Shown here piece after piece: positions 8,028 through 17,949 of a stretch of 64,000 nt of DNA. Source of the stretch: Paracoccaceae bacterium (GTDB lineage Bacteria; Pseudomonadota; Alphaproteobacteria; Rhodobacterales; Rhodobacteraceae). The translations under genes and the position numbers were made by a program. The notes under the pieces were generated by a model that searched no databases, had not been told where the DNA came from, and was given only the letters and a program-made list of their open reading frames with translations. Positions within the stretch are counted from its first letter, which is position 1, and every line of letters begins with the position of its first letter. The stretch covers positions 310,001-374,000 of the forward strand of contig JAUYQR010000011.1 in the NCBI GenBank assembly GCA_030697175.1, read 5' to 3'.

Positions 8028-8695
8028 AGATCGGCCCCCGCAAGTTGAACCTTCTGCTGAGCGATGCGCAAGACGCGGGTGGCAACCTGCGATTTCGCCT
8101 GACGTATCAGGTTGAGGTCGTGGGTAGCGACGAGGATGGTCTTACCCATGCGGTTCAGTTCGACCAGCAGGGTCAGGATGCGCAGCGACATCTCCCAATC
8201 GACGTTGCCGGTGGGTTCGTCGGCAAGGATAACCTCGGGTCCGACGATAACTGCGCGGGCAAGGGCCGCACGCTGGCGTTCGCCGCCCGACAGTGACGGA
8301 GGGAGCGCGTTTGCAAGGTGCTTCAGGCCAACCCAGGCGAGAAGATCGTCAAGATCCTGCGGGTCGCACTCCCGGCCAGCGACCGTGAAGGGCAGCGCCA
8401 TGTTGGCAGCCAGGCTCAGGTGATCAAGAAACTTGCAATCCTGATGCACGATGCCAATCCGGCGGCGGGTTATGGCGACATCATCACGCGTAAGGGTCTG
8501 TGTGTCGCGGTCGAAGATCGTGACCTCGCCCGCCGTCGGATAAAGCTCGGCATAGGCGAGTTTCAGAAACGTCGATTTTCCCGACCCGGATGGCCCTGTC
8601 AGAAAGTGAAACGACCCAGGTGCCAGGCGAACAGACACGTCTGTCAGAAGGTCACCTCCGCCATAGCTGTGGGCCACGTTTTGAAAGGCAATCAC
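8024..8695 (-). CDS. ftsE: Cell division ATP-binding protein FtsE
   Basis: ABC ATPase of the FtsEX complex. Walker A GPSGSGKST, signature LSGGERQRAALARA, Walker B VILADEPTGNVD and the switch histidine in LVATHD are all intact. I set the start at the GTG at 8695 (223 aa, family length) because the homology begins with VIAFQNV and GGGAG lies about eight bases before it; the frame stays open upstream to 8809 but that part looks non-coding. First gene of ftsE-ftsX-plsC, divergent from the zinc-ribbon gene. Confidence 0.93.
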   Translation of the reverse strand: MIAFQNVAHSYGGGDLLTDVSVRLAPGSFHFLTGPSGSGKSTFLKLAYAELYPTAGEVTIFDRDTQTLTRDDVAITRRRIGIVHQDCKFLDHLSLAANMALPFTVAGRECDPQDLDDLLAWVGLKHLANALPPSLSGGERQRAALARAVIVGPEVILADEPTGNVDWEMSLRILTLLVELNRMGKTILVATHDLNLIRQAKSQVATRVLRIAQQKVQLAGADL

Positions 8696-8886
8696 GCATT
8701 TCTCCCGGCCCCGGTTGGGGCGCGCATTTTCGGCAAAGACGGCACGGCGTGCCGCAAGAACTGCGCTTTCCATCGCACAGCGGTGAAGGATTACACAAGA
8801 GTCAGACACAAACCCTTGGAGTGGAAAGGAATAGGCGTTACAAACAGCCCCGGGGGAGCCGGTTCTATTGGCTTTGAGGGAATGAA

Positions 8887-9705
8887 ATGCGTTTGGTTTG
8901 CCCGAATTGCGACGCCAAGTACGAAGTGCCAGACGATGCGATCCCGCAAAGTGGTCGCGATGTGCAATGCGCCAATTGCAACCATGCCTGGTTTCAGATG
9001 AAGCCCGGTACGGATCCGGCTAGCGCACGCAAAGCATCGGTTTCGGCCGAGCCCCTGACCGAAACACCCGCCCCCGCGGCTGAAGTCAGCATCGCCGTGC
9101 CGACTGCGGCGCCAGCAGAAGTCGACGATCAGACCGCACCACCAGAGCCAACGGTTGGAGTTGCCGGCAAAGGTTATGCCGTGGACGAATCCGTTCTTGC
9201 GATCCTGCGTGAAGAAGCAGAGCGCGAGGCAAAGGCCCGCAACAGCGAAAGCCGCCCGATCGAGACGCAGGCGGACCTTGGCCTCGACACGGCGATCCCG
9301 GCAGCCGTTGCGACGGCGACAGTTGCGCCCGCCGTTGACCGCGCCCCTCAGTCTGACATGACCGAGGAAAGCACACGGCCGTCGGCGCGTCGTGACTTGC
9401 TGCCAGATGTCGAAGAAATCAACTCTACCCTTCGCCCTTCCGACCGACCGGTCGATCCCGATGCCGAGATCGAGGCGCTGCCGGACCTGACCGCTGGCCG
9501 AAACAGCTTTCGCAGCGGTTTTCTGATGATGATGGCGCTGGCGATCGTCGGACTGGTGGCTTACCTTGCTGCTCCGCAATTGGCGCAGCAGGTGCCGGCG
9601 CTGCAAGGCCCGCTGACGGCCTACGTCAGCTTCGTCGACACGATGCGATCGCACCTTGACGGGCTGATGCAAACCGCGACGACAGCGATCAATGATGGCG
9701 GCTGA
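8887..9705 (+). CDS. MJ0042-type zinc-ribbon protein with C-terminal membrane helix
   Basis: 272 aa. Residues 5-31 form a CxxC-x19-CxxC zinc ribbon (CPNC, CANC), the MJ0042 finger common at the N-terminus of alphaproteobacterial membrane proteins. A long acidic, proline/alanine-rich stretch follows, then one hydrophobic helix near residues 210-233 and a short tail. The finger should therefore face the cytosol. It is divergent from ftsE across 191 bases. The role is unknown; the position beside ftsEX only hints at the cell envelope. Confidence 0.8.
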   Translation: MRLVCPNCDAKYEVPDDAIPQSGRDVQCANCNHAWFQMKPGTDPASARKASVSAEPLTETPAPAAEVSIAVPTAAPAEVDDQTAPPEPTVGVAGKGYAVDESVLAILREEAEREAKARNSESRPIETQADLGLDTAIPAAVATATVAPAVDRAPQSDMTEESTRPSARRDLLPDVEEINSTLRPSDRPVDPDAEIEALPDLTAGRNSFRSGFLMMMALAIVGLVAYLAAPQLAQQVPALQGPLTAYVSFVDTMRSHLDGLMQTATTAINDGG

Positions 9706-9802
9706 GCGCGTCATTTGACGGTACTGACGGGTTATTCGGCCTTGCTCCGCCCCGGCGGCACCCTTATCCATTGCCTGCCAGTTCCCGGGGGAGACACCGC
9801 TG

Positions 9803-11539
9803 ATGAGCACCAACACGCGTTTCGACAAATCCAAACTTCCAAGCCGACATGTGACTGAAGGCCCGGCGCGCGCGCCGCATCGCAGCTATTTCTACGCGAT
9901 GGGCATCACGGAAGAAGAGATCCATCAGCCCTGGGTTGGTGTGGCGACCTGCTGGAACGAGGCGGCTCCATGCAATATCTCGCTGAACCGTCAGGCGCAG
10001 ATCGTCAAACATGGCGTCAAGAAGGGCGGCGGCACCCCGCGCGAATTCACCACGATCACCGTGACCGACGGGATTGCGATGGGGCATGAGGGGATGCGCT
10101 CCTCGCTCGCCTCACGCGACGCCATTGCCGACACCGTGGAACTGACGATGCGGGGGCATTGCTATGACGCTCTCGTGGGCCTTGCGGGCTGCGACAAGTC
10201 CCTGCCGGGGATGATGATGGCGATGATCCGGCTGAACGTGCCAAGCGTGTTCATGTATGGCGGGTCGATCCTGCCGGGCCGCTACAAGGGCCAGGATATC
10301 ACCGTGCAGGACATGTTCGAGGCCGTGGGCAAGCACCAGGCCGGGAACCTGTCGGACGCCGAGCTTGAGATCATGGAGCGGGTGGCCTGCCCGTCCAGCG
10401 GGGCCTGCGGCGCGCAGTATACGGCGAACACGATGGCCTGCGTTTCCGAGGCGATTGGCCTTGCACTGCTGAATTCGTCCAGCGCCCCCGCACCTTATGA
10501 AAGCCGTGACCAGTATGGCGAGGCGTCGGGCGTTGCGGTGATGCACCTGATCGAAAAGAACATTCGCGCGCGGGACATCGTGACGCGGAAGTCGCTGGAG
10601 AATGCGGCCCGCGTGGTGGGCTGCACGGGTGGGTCGACCAACGCGGCGCTGCACCTGCCGGCGATGGCGCACGAGGCGGGGATCGACTTCGACCTCTTCG
10701 ACGTGGCGGCCTGCATGAAGGACACGCCCTATTTCGTCGACCTGCGGCCAGGCGGAAAGTATGTCGCCAAAGACCTGCACGAAGTGGGCGGCGTAGCCGT
10801 CGTGATGAAGGAACTGGCCAAGGAGGGCTTGCTGCACCTCGACTGCATGACCGCAAGCGGCAAGACGCTGGGCGAAAGCCTTGACGAAATCCGCGGTGAG
10901 GCGGACGGTCGGGTGATCTATCACATCGGTTCGCCGATCACCAAGACCGGCGGCGTCGTTGCCCTGCGTGGCAATGTGGCGCCGGATGGGGCCATCGTGA
11001 AAGTGGCCGGCATGAGCGAGGCTGAACAGGTCTTCAGCGGGCCGGCACGGGTCTTCGAGTGCGAGGAAGACGCGTTCGAGGCGGTAAAACAGCGCGCCTA
11101 CGAGGAAGGCGAAGTGATCGTCATTCGCAACGAAGGCCCAGCAGGTGGGCCAGGCATGCGAGAGATGCTGTCGACCACGGCGGCATTGAGCGGCCAAGGC
11201 ATGGGCAAGAAGGTAGCGCTTATCACCGATGGGCGGTTCTCGGGCGCGACCCGGGGCTTCTGCGTGGGCCATGTCGGGCCGGAAGCCGCACATGGCGGGC
11301 CGATTGCCTTGTTGAAGAACGGCGACATCATCACCCTGAACGCGCTGACCGGCGACTTGTCTGTGAACGTGTCGGACGAAGAGTTCGCCAAGCGCAAGGC
11401 CGAATGGAAAGGGCCGCGCAAGACGCAATACACCTCGGGCGCGGTCCACAAGTTCGCCAGACTGGTCGGTGGTGCACGTTGGGGCGCAGTGACGCATCCC
11501 GGCGCCAAGGCGGAGAGCCATGTCTACATGGATCAGTAA
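9803..11539 (+). CDS. ilvD: Dihydroxy-acid dehydratase
   Basis: 578 aa cytosolic iron-sulfur enzyme that dehydrates 2,3-dihydroxy-isovalerate and 2,3-dihydroxy-3-methylvalerate in valine and isoleucine synthesis. Cluster cysteines are seen in [10 protein letters not shown] and [16 protein letters not shown], plus a third in [11 protein letters not shown]. The substrate block [12 protein letters not shown] and the C-terminal [14 protein letters not shown] are typical. GGGGGAGAC lies before the ATG. The last 20 bases overlap the next gene, implying one operon with the three genes downstream. Confidence 0.97.
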   Translation: MSTNTRFDKSKLPSRHVTEGPARAPHRSYFYAMGITEEEIHQPWVGVATCWNEAAPCNISLNRQAQIVKHGVKKGGGTPREFTTITVTDGIAMGHEGMRSSLASRDAIADTVELTMRGHCYDALVGLAGCDKSLPGMMMAMIRLNVPSVFMYGGSILPGRYKGQDITVQDMFEAVGKHQAGNLSDAELEIMERVACPSSGACGAQYTANTMACVSEAIGLALLNSSSAPAPYESRDQYGEASGVAVMHLIEKNIRARDIVTRKSLENAARVVGCTGGSTNAALHLPAMAHEAGIDFDLFDVAACMKDTPYFVDLRPGGKYVAKDLHEVGGVAVVMKELAKEGLLHLDCMTASGKTLGESLDEIRGEADGRVIYHIGSPITKTGGVVALRGNVAPDGAIVKVAGMSEAEQVFSGPARVFECEEDAFEAVKQRAYEEGEVIVIRNEGPAGGPGMREMLSTTAALSGQGMGKKVALITDGRFSGATRGFCVGHVGPEAAHGGPIALLKNGDIITLNALTGDLSVNVSDEEFAKRKAEWKGPRKTQYTSGAVHKFARLVGGARWGAVTHPGAKAESHVYMDQ

Positions 11540-12113
11540 GGCCTGCCCGCTCGGGTTTGGCCTGATCCTGTCGCTGGCGGCCTGCGTAGCGATGGAAAGC
11601 GGGCCGTCAGGCGCACGGTCCGCAACCATCATGAACGGAGAGATCACGGTGCCCGCGCCAATTGGTTACTGCGTTGATCGCGCAGCAAGCCAGGCGACCG
11701 AAACGGCAGCCGTGATCATCATGGGGCGGTGTTCGGATACGGCCAGCGTGCCGCCTGCTGCTATCACCGCAACCGTTGGTGCTGCGGGGTCCGCTGCCGT
11801 ACTGACGGCAGGAACCCAAGCCCTTGCAGATTATTTCGCGACTGCCGATGGGCGCGCGGCCCTTAGCAGAAATGGGCAGGCAAGCGCAGTGACGGTTCAG
11901 GAGATCGGCTCGGCAGACGGGGCAGTCGTGCTTCATCTGACAGACCGCGCCGTGGGGGAGTACTGGCGGGCTGTCCTCGGGTTGCGCGGACGGCTTGTAA
12001 CGCTTGCAGTGACCCCGCCAGATGGCCAACCCTTAGGCGTGGCCGAGGGACGGGCGCTGCTTCTGCGGGCGATTGCCGGATTGCGAGCGGCCAATGCCGA
12101 CAATGCAACCTGA
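11520..12113 (+). CDS. Predicted lipoprotein, conserved in Rhodobacteraceae
   Basis: 197 aa. The N-terminus is a lipoprotein signal peptide with lipobox LSLAAC, so the mature protein should be attached to a membrane by Cys22. The remainder is a single alanine-rich domain; similar proteins carry the misleading label 'cation transport ATPase' in some annotations, but no ATPase motif is present. It begins inside the end of ilvD in another frame, so it is translationally coupled. Function unknown. Confidence 0.75.
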   Translation: MSTWISKACPLGFGLILSLAACVAMESGPSGARSATIMNGEITVPAPIGYCVDRAASQATETAAVIIMGRCSDTASVPPAAITATVGAAGSAAVLTAGTQALADYFATADGRAALSRNGQASAVTVQEIGSADGAVVLHLTDRAVGEYWRAVLGLRGRLVTLAVTPPDGQPLGVAEGRALLLRAIAGLRAANADNAT

Positions 12114-12174
12114 ATAGTGGCTGGCAGCATGGTAGTGCTGCCTTAAGGTGGCAAGAAACCGGGCAAGGCGGCAA

Positions 12175-12930
12175 ATGAGCGGTCGGATCAGCAATTTTCT
12201 GGAACGGCGGCGATTGCGCAAGGTGCAAGAGCGTTGGTCCAGTGTGGCCGACGCCGCGCCGACAATGGACCCGATGGCGCTGAAGTCGTGGCAATCGCGG
12301 GCATATGCCATGCGCCGCGAGATCAATCGCCTGATCCACGCCGCTGCCGCCCGGCAGGCCAAGGCCGGTGGCGGACGGGCGATGCCCAAGGCACCATTGG
12401 GCACCGATTGGTCATGGAGACCAGACATCTGGCTGGGTCCGGTGCCAGTGCGCTGGTCCGAAGCCCGGGAATTGCGCACGGCGCTGAGCAACGAGGTGGA
12501 ACTGCACCACGACTGCAGCCTGAGGGAAGTTGTCGCCCGGCAAACCCGCAGCGATCGCTACGGCCTTGCGTTGGATATCTACGGGTTTCTGGGCAGTTTC
12601 GTATCGGTGACGCTGATCCTGCCTGATGCTGTGCCTGAAGGTTTCAAGCCAAGACATCTGCTGCGGCTGGAAGCAGTGATAGACTGCGAGCAACCTGTAA
12701 GGGCGTATGCGCGGCTGAACATCAAGCACGGCCCGAATACCGAGCAGTTGGTACAAGAGCTTGCATCTGACGCGCGGCATCAGGTGGTGGAATTCGATCT
12801 GGCCTATGCGAAGTTCGATGAAAAGCGGGTGGAACGCGTGTGGCTTGACATGATTTTCGACAGACCTGCGATGAATGCAGTAAGGTTGCACGATATAGTT
12901 GTCAGCCGGAGGCCGCGCGCCGAGTTGTAA
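12175..12930 (+). CDS. DUF6478 family protein
   Basis: 251 aa from the ATG at 12175; a GTG at 12148 would add nine residues. The N-terminal third is basic and helical (LERRRLRKVQERW), the middle carries TDWSWRPDIWLGPVP, and the rest is beta-rich (FLGSFVSVTLILP). I recognise this as the DUF6478 type found downstream of ilvD in Rhodobacteraceae. No signal peptide or membrane segment is seen, so it is probably cytosolic. The next gene starts 13 bases after its stop. Function unknown. Confidence 0.75.
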   Translation: MSGRISNFLERRRLRKVQERWSSVADAAPTMDPMALKSWQSRAYAMRREINRLIHAAAARQAKAGGGRAMPKAPLGTDWSWRPDIWLGPVPVRWSEARELRTALSNEVELHHDCSLREVVARQTRSDRYGLALDIYGFLGSFVSVTLILPDAVPEGFKPRHLLRLEAVIDCEQPVRAYARLNIKHGPNTEQLVQELASDARHQVVEFDLAYAKFDEKRVERVWLDMIFDRPAMNAVRLHDIVVSRRPRAEL

Positions 12931-12943
12931 GGGGTACCAAACG

Positions 12944-13303
12944 ATGAAGAATGGTCTTTCGCTGACAGGCGGCCGGATTGCTGCGGGCGTCTGGGAAGGC
13001 GTCCTGAGCGGCACACGCGATCCGGTCGCTGCGCTTGAAGTCACGCATCTTGGCAGTCCGATTTCGGGCGTGCAACAAATCATCGGTCCCGAAGGCGAAA
13101 TCACGGTTCGCGTGCCGATCCCGCTCGAGGTGTTGAACGAGGGGGTGCAGACTTTTCTGATCCGCGCGGGGAACAGGACGTTGGCCCAGTTTACGGTGAT
13201 CGCAGGCGATGTGCTGGAAGACGATCTTCGAAGCGAAATCGACCTGATGCGCGCCGAACTTGAGATCCTGAAGCGGGCCTTCCGGCGTCATTTCGCAGAG
13301 TGA
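12944..13303 (+). CDS. Small conserved hypothetical protein
   Basis: 119 aa from the ATG at 12944. The first 85 residues look like a compact beta domain (EGEITVRVPIPLEVLNEGVQTFLI) and the last 35 form a charged helix (RSEIDLMRAELEILKR), probably a coiled coil for oligomerisation. It follows the DUF6478 gene by 13 bases and ends ten bases from the convergent map gene. The pairing with DUF6478 suggests the two products work together; what they do is not known. Confidence 0.7.
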   Translation: MKNGLSLTGGRIAAGVWEGVLSGTRDPVAALEVTHLGSPISGVQQIIGPEGEITVRVPIPLEVLNEGVQTFLIRAGNRTLAQFTVIAGDVLEDDLRSEIDLMRAELEILKRAFRRHFAE

Positions 13304-13312
13304 AACGTGGCT

Positions 13313-14122
13313 TCAGCCCCAGGTAGGGTGGAACTTTCCCGCAGGTGAAGCGGTGAAAATCTCGCATCCAGTGGCAGTTACGCCCACCGAGTGTTCAAAT
13401 TGCGCCGACAGGGACTTGTCGCGCGTAACTGCCGTCCAGTCGTCGGACAGAACCTTGGTTTCGGGGCGACCCAGATTGACCATCGGTTCGATCGTGAAAA
13501 ACATGCCTTCTTCAAGAACGGGGCCAAAACCGGCACGGCCATAGTGAAGCACGTTCGGCGGCGCGTGAAACACGCGACCAAGGCCGTGGCCGCAGAAGTC
13601 GCGCACCACGGACATGCGCTGCGATTCGACATAAGACTGAATGGCGTGGCCGATATCGCCGAAGGTGTTGCCGGGCTTGACTGCAGCGATGCCGCGCATC
13701 AGCCCCTCATGCGTCACCTCGATCAGCCGTTCCGATTTGCGGGCCAGCGCCCCGGCCACATACATCCGGCTGGTGTCACCGAACCACCCGTCAACAATGA
13801 CGGTCACGTCGATGTTCAGGATATCACCGTCGGCCAGAACCTTTGCCCCCGGGATGCCGTGACATACGACATGGTTCACCGAAATACAGGAGGCGTGCTT
13901 GTAGCCCTTGTAGCCGATGGTTGCCGAAGTGACACCGCGACGCGCTATTTCTGCGGTGATGAAATCATCAAGCTCGGCCGTGGTAATACCTGGCACGACC
14001 AAAGGCGCTACCGCATCAAGGATTTCCGCAGCCGAGCGGCCAGCAATGCGCATGCCGACAAAATCCGCATCTTCATAGATGCGGATGCCGTCCTTGGTGA
14101 TACGGGCACGCATTTCGTCCAC
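13313..14122 (-). CDS. map: Type I methionine aminopeptidase
   Basis: 269 aa cytosolic metalloprotease that removes the initiator Met from new proteins. The metal ligands are in place: NIDVTVIVDGWFGDTS (two Asp), CGHGLGRVFH (His), FTIEPM (Glu) and QFEHSVGVT (Glu), with the substrate His in CHGIPG. I chose the GTG at 14122 because AAGAGG lies six to seven bases before it; the ATG at 14113 is the alternative. The open frame continues to 14317 but that extension does not resemble the family. Confidence 0.92.
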   Translation of the reverse strand: MDEMRARITKDGIRIYEDADFVGMRIAGRSAAEILDAVAPLVVPGITTAELDDFITAEIARRGVTSATIGYKGYKHASCISVNHVVCHGIPGAKVLADGDILNIDVTVIVDGWFGDTSRMYVAGALARKSERLIEVTHEGLMRGIAAVKPGNTFGDIGHAIQSYVESQRMSVVRDFCGHGLGRVFHAPPNVLHYGRAGFGPVLEEGMFFTIEPMVNLGRPETKVLSDDWTAVTRDKSLSAQFEHSVGVTATGCEIFTASPAGKFHPTWG

Positions 14123-14243
14123 GACAAGCCTCTTGATTTGACGCCTACATAGGCCGGGACAGCAGAAATGGCCAGAGGCCCGGGCTTTGAAAGCCAGGGA
14201 AGCACGGCTATATCCGATAACTGTGAACCGGGCGAGGCAGACA

Positions 14244-14963
14244 ATGGCAAATCCAACGGCAGCGATGCTGGTTATCGGCGATGAAATACTGTCGGGCCGC
14301 ACCCGCGATTCCAACATGCATTATCTGGCGAACGAACTGACGCGGGTCGGGATCACTCTGGCCGAAGTTAGGGTGGTGCCGGACGACCATGTGGCCATCG
14401 TCGCCGGGGTGCGGGCCTTGTCGGCTGCCTATGACCACCTGTTCACCAGCGGTGGGATCGGGCCAACGCATGACGACATAACCGCCGATGCTGTGGCCAA
14501 CGCCCTGCGGGTAACGATCACGCACCGGGCTGATGCGATGAAGCTGCTGGGTGCGCACTATGAACGCTCCGGCTTGGCTTTCAACGAGGCACGGCAGCGC
14601 ATGGCGCGGATACCGGATGGCGCGACGCTGATCGAGAACCCCGTGTCGGTGGCCCCCGGTTTCACCGTTGGCAATGTTCATGTTATGGCCGGCGTTCCAA
14701 GGATTTTCGAGGCAATGCTGGCGGGCCTTTTGCCGACACTGACCGGAGGCGCACCGCTGTTGAGCCAGTCCCTCCGGGTCGAGCGCGGCGAGGGAGAGAT
14801 TGCTGGGCCTTTCGGCGCCCTGGCGGCTGAGTTTCCGGACCTGTCAATGGGGTCTTATCCCTTCACGGTTAACGGTGCGCATGGCACGAACCTCGTCATC
14901 CGCGGCACCGACCCCGCGCGGGTAGACGAGGCGATGGTTCGCCTTGCACAGCTTTTCGGATGA
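14244..14963 (+). CDS. CinA-type molybdopterin-binding domain protein
   Basis: 239 aa made of the MoaB/Mog-like domain only. The opening PTAAMLVIGDEILSGRTRDSN and TSGGIGPTHDDIT are the N-terminal half of CinA-family proteins; the C-terminal nicotinamide-nucleotide amidase half is missing, which is usual for the stand-alone form in alphaproteobacteria. Its substrate is uncertain (nucleotide pyrophosphatase in full CinA). The stop overlaps the start of the GNAT gene (ATGA). Confidence 0.85.
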   Translation: MANPTAAMLVIGDEILSGRTRDSNMHYLANELTRVGITLAEVRVVPDDHVAIVAGVRALSAAYDHLFTSGGIGPTHDDITADAVANALRVTITHRADAMKLLGAHYERSGLAFNEARQRMARIPDGATLIENPVSVAPGFTVGNVHVMAGVPRIFEAMLAGLLPTLTGGAPLLSQSLRVERGEGEIAGPFGALAAEFPDLSMGSYPFTVNGAHGTNLVIRGTDPARVDEAMVRLAQLFG

Positions 14964-15655
14964 CGCCTGAAACCTTGGCCGAGGTGATGGAGGCAACGTG
15001 GCCTGCGGCCCGAACGCACGACATCGGCCCGTTCCGCCTGCGCGAGGGTGCGGGCGGGGGCAAGCGGGTCTCTGCGGCATCTGCAGAGGGGGCCTGGACC
15101 GAAGCGGACCTTGCAGCTGCCGAAGCGGCCATGTCCGAGCAATTGTTCCTGATCCGCGCTGGGGACACGGCGCTTGACGCATCGCTTGCGGCGCGCGGAT
15201 ACCGGATCGTTGACCCTGTGATCGCGTATTGCGCGCCTGCGTCAACGCTGGCCGGCGTTCTCGACCCATTGGCGGCTTTCGCACACTGGCCGCCCCTTCA
15301 GATTGCATGCAGCCTTTGGGCCGAGGGCGGCATAGGGCCGGAACGACTTGCGGTGATGGCCCGCGTCAAAGGCGCCAAGGCGGCGCTGTTGGCGCGAATG
15401 GCCGACAAGCCGGTGGGTGTGGCATTCGTGGCGTTGCACGGGTCGGAAGCGATGCTGCACGCGCTGGAAGTGAGTCACCGGTTCCGCCGCAAGGGAGCAG
15501 GGCAGATCCTCTTGAAGGCGGCGGCCAACTGGGCAATGGCCCAAGGCGCTGGCCGACTGTCGCTTGTGGTAACGGAGCGGAACGTTGCCGCGCGGACGAT
15601 GTATGCTCGTGTCGGGATGGAAGTTGTGGGACAGTATCATTATCGGAAGCGGTAA
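14960..15655 (+). CDS. GNAT-family N-acetyltransferase
   Basis: 231 aa. The C-terminal half has the GNAT acetyl-CoA site: ALEVSHRFRRKGAGQILLKAA (R/Q-x-x-G-x-G/A loop), followed by LVVTERNVAARTMYARVGM, the usual N-x-x-A-x-x-x-Y end of the fold. The N-terminal half is a degenerate repeat of the same fold. The acceptor substrate cannot be named from the sequence. Translationally coupled to the CinA-like gene, so probably in the same pathway or simply co-transcribed. Confidence 0.85.
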   Translation: MTPETLAEVMEATWPAARTHDIGPFRLREGAGGGKRVSAASAEGAWTEADLAAAEAAMSEQLFLIRAGDTALDASLAARGYRIVDPVIAYCAPASTLAGVLDPLAAFAHWPPLQIACSLWAEGGIGPERLAVMARVKGAKAALLARMADKPVGVAFVALHGSEAMLHALEVSHRFRRKGAGQILLKAAANWAMAQGAGRLSLVVTERNVAARTMYARVGMEVVGQYHYRKR

Positions 15656-15676
15656 TGCGGATATGCAGGCTATACA

Positions 15677-16639
15677 TTGAAAATAAAAGGTTTTCTTGGC
15701 GCTACATTTGTGCTGGCGCTTGTGGGCAGAGCGGCGGCATTGACGCTCGAACTGCCAGCAGCGGTGATGGCAGAAGAACGTCGCAGCGAAGCGCCCGGCA
15801 GTTATGCGCTGCCAGTCGGACCATTTGACGGCAAGACGGTTCCAGTTCGAGTGAAGGAGGGCGCGGTAGACCAACGTGCCTACCGGCTTGATACCGCGGG
15901 GCTTACGACATTGGCGTTGCTGGAACCGTTGCGCGGTCAGCTTTTGCGCGAGGGGTTCAAGATCGTTCTCGACTGCGACGCCCGCGCGTGTGGCGGGTTC
16001 GATTTCCGCTATGGCACCGAGGTGATGCCAGAGCCTGACATGCATGTTGATCTGGGAGATTATCGCTTTCTATCGGCCGAAAAGGAAAGTGAGGCGGTCA
16101 GTATCCTTGTCAGTCGATCCGTACTGTCAGGTTTCGTGCAAGTGACACGGGTGGGCAGAATGCCATTGCCTGATGCAGTTTTTCCACCGCCACCGACATC
16201 GGCACCGGCTCCCGAAATCGAACTCGGTGGTGCAGCTGCGAAGGACGCTCTGCCACCACCCGGAGACTTGGGTGCGAGGCTTGACAGGAACGGCGCGGTT
16301 GCGCTGGACGATCTTGTTTTCGCCAGTGGCGCGGCGGCGCTGGCGGATGGCGACTACGCTTCCATAGCTGCGCTGGCTGCGTGGCTGGCGGCAAACCCTG
16401 ACAAGACGCTGGCGCTGGTCGGCCATACCGATGCGTCAGGATCGCTGGTGGCCAACATTGCGCTGTCGGAGCGCCGAGCCGACCTGGTGCGGGAAGTGCT
16501 GATTGACCGATACGGTGTAGAGGCAGCACGGCTGACGTCGGAAGGGGTGGGCTATCTGGCACCGCGCGCAAGCAACCAGACCGAGGATGGGCGCCAGAAA
16601 AACAGAAGGGTCGAGGCCATAGTGACCTCGACCCGGTAG
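15677..16639 (+). CDS. OmpA-family outer-membrane/periplasmic protein
   Basis: 320 aa with a TTG start at 15677. A signal peptide (cleavage near AAALT, residue 22) leads to an approximately 130-residue domain with one CDARAC disulfide candidate, a proline-rich linker (PPPPTSAPAPE) and a C-terminal OmpA peptidoglycan-binding domain (residues 200-320) with LVGHTDASGSLVANIALSERRADLV and the NRRVE end. It should tether the outer envelope to peptidoglycan. No beta-barrel is evident. It converges on the LysR gene, with two hairpins at the junction. Confidence 0.85.
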   Translation: MKIKGFLGATFVLALVGRAAALTLELPAAVMAEERRSEAPGSYALPVGPFDGKTVPVRVKEGAVDQRAYRLDTAGLTTLALLEPLRGQLLREGFKIVLDCDARACGGFDFRYGTEVMPEPDMHVDLGDYRFLSAEKESEAVSILVSRSVLSGFVQVTRVGRMPLPDAVFPPPPTSAPAPEIELGGAAAKDALPPPGDLGARLDRNGAVALDDLVFASGAAALADGDYASIAALAAWLAANPDKTLALVGHTDASGSLVANIALSERRADLVREVLIDRYGVEAARLTSEGVGYLAPRASNQTEDGRQKNRRVEAIVTSTR

Positions 16640-16664
16640 CGGCCCTGGGGGAAGTTCGGGCCGC
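16608..16664. terminator. Double hairpin at the OmpA/LysR convergence
   Basis: GGGTCGAGG (16608-16616) pairs with CCTCGACCC (16626-16634) inside the last codons of the OmpA gene, and GCGGCCC (16639-16645) pairs with GGGCCGC (16658-16664) just after it. Neither has a T-run, so they may block 3' decay or give weak bidirectional termination rather than act as classic terminators. Confidence 0.45.
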
Positions 16665-16678
16665 GACGTGCTGTCACC

Positions 16679-17584
16679 TCACCAGTTGTCGGGGCCTTTG
16701 TCGGCATAGCGACGGGCGAGAAAATCGATGAAGGCGCGAACCTTCGGCTGGGTAAAGCGCCCCGGTGGATAGACCGCGTAGATCCCCAGCGATTCCACCG
16801 GCAGACCGGGGATCGCCTCTTCCACAAGGCCCTGACGCATCGCATCGGCATATAGAAATGATGGCAGGTATGCGATGCCAAGGCCCGACACGGCGGCGTT
16901 CAGCAGCGACTGCCCATCGTTCACCGTCAGCCAGCCCACCGAACGGACCTGGCGCTTTTCGCCGGAAGGAGCAGTTATCTTCCAGACATTGCCATTGGCC
17001 TGGTTGGAATAGTGCAGCAGTTTATGGTCGTTCAGATCGTCGATCTTCATTGGGCGGCCGAACTTCTGGAAATAACTCGGCGCGCCGATCATCCGCTTTG
17101 TCGTCTCCGTCAGCTTGCGGGCGCGGAGCGAGCTGTCTTCCAAATCACCCACCCGGATCGCCATGTCGAACCCTTCCGAGATCAGTTCGACATATCGATT
17201 GTTCAGCACCATGTTGACGGTGATATCGGGGTATTCGAGCAGAAACTCCCCTAGGATCGGCGACAACAGGTTCACACCAAAGTCAGTGGCGACCGATACC
17301 CGCAGAAGGCCCGAGGGCGCAGACTGCATCGACGTGACAAGCGCATCTGCCTCGCCCGCATCGTTCAACACCCGGCGGGCGCGGTCGTAATAGGCAAGGC
17401 CGATCTCGGTAGGGCTGACCCGTCGTGTCGTTCGGTTCAGAAGACGTGCCCCCAAGCGCGCCTCCAGTGCCGACACGTGCTTTGACACGGCGGATTTGGA
17501 AATGCCCATCTTCTTGGCCGCATCCGTGAAGCCACCTTGGTCCACTACTGTGGCGAAGGCCTCCATCTCGGTTAGTCGGTCCAT
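16679..17584 (-). CDS. LysR-family transcriptional regulator
   Basis: 301 aa, the standard length. The N-terminal winged helix (residues 1-60) shows MEAFATVVDQGGFTDAAKKMGISKSAVSKHVSALE, followed by LLNRTTRRVSPTEIG. The C-terminal part is the periplasmic-binding-protein-like effector domain. It resembles the CrgA/AaeR-like group. AAGAGGA precedes the ATG. It is divergent from the EF-hand gene across 365 bases and may regulate itself or that gene; the effector is unknown. Confidence 0.9.
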   Translation of the reverse strand: MDRLTEMEAFATVVDQGGFTDAAKKMGISKSAVSKHVSALEARLGARLLNRTTRRVSPTEIGLAYYDRARRVLNDAGEADALVTSMQSAPSGLLRVSVATDFGVNLLSPILGEFLLEYPDITVNMVLNNRYVELISEGFDMAIRVGDLEDSSLRARKLTETTKRMIGAPSYFQKFGRPMKIDDLNDHKLLHYSNQANGNVWKITAPSGEKRQVRSVGWLTVNDGQSLLNAAVSGLGIAYLPSFLYADAMRQGLVEEAIPGLPVESLGIYAVYPPGRFTQPKVRAFIDFLARRYADKGPDNW

Positions 17585-17949
17585 CTTTGTCCTCTTGGCA
17601 GCAGACGTTCTGAAGCTTGAGGTTGTTTCGCTTTAAAATCGGGCAGGATAGGGGCGATGCCGCGACCTATCCGGGGTATTGTGTGGGATCGTTGATGGCA
17701 GCGAAACGAAACGGACAGCCAGATTTAGGCAATACTCTGCCAAAGCGTGTGTAAAGCAACGGCGGAACAACGGCCAGATCGGGGCAACGGCGGGAAAATG
17801 TCCCAAGACCGCTGGACCATAGGCAGGTTCTGGTGACAGTATTTTCGATTTCGGCGACAGCGCTGGAATGTTCGCCTGAAAGGCGTCAGTCACCTCCTTG
17901 CGGCAACCAGAAGGCGCCGCACAACCGTAGACTGAAAAAGGAGACTTCC
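17585..17949. other. Intergenic region between LysR and EF-hand genes
   Basis: No gene is seen. GGATAGG (17646-17652) and CCTATCC (17666-17672) make an inverted repeat with a 13-base spacer, 62 bases upstream of the LysR start, a plausible operator for this regulator. AAAAAGGAGA near 17936-17945 is the ribosome binding site of the EF-hand gene. No promoter could be assigned with confidence. Confidence 0.4.
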
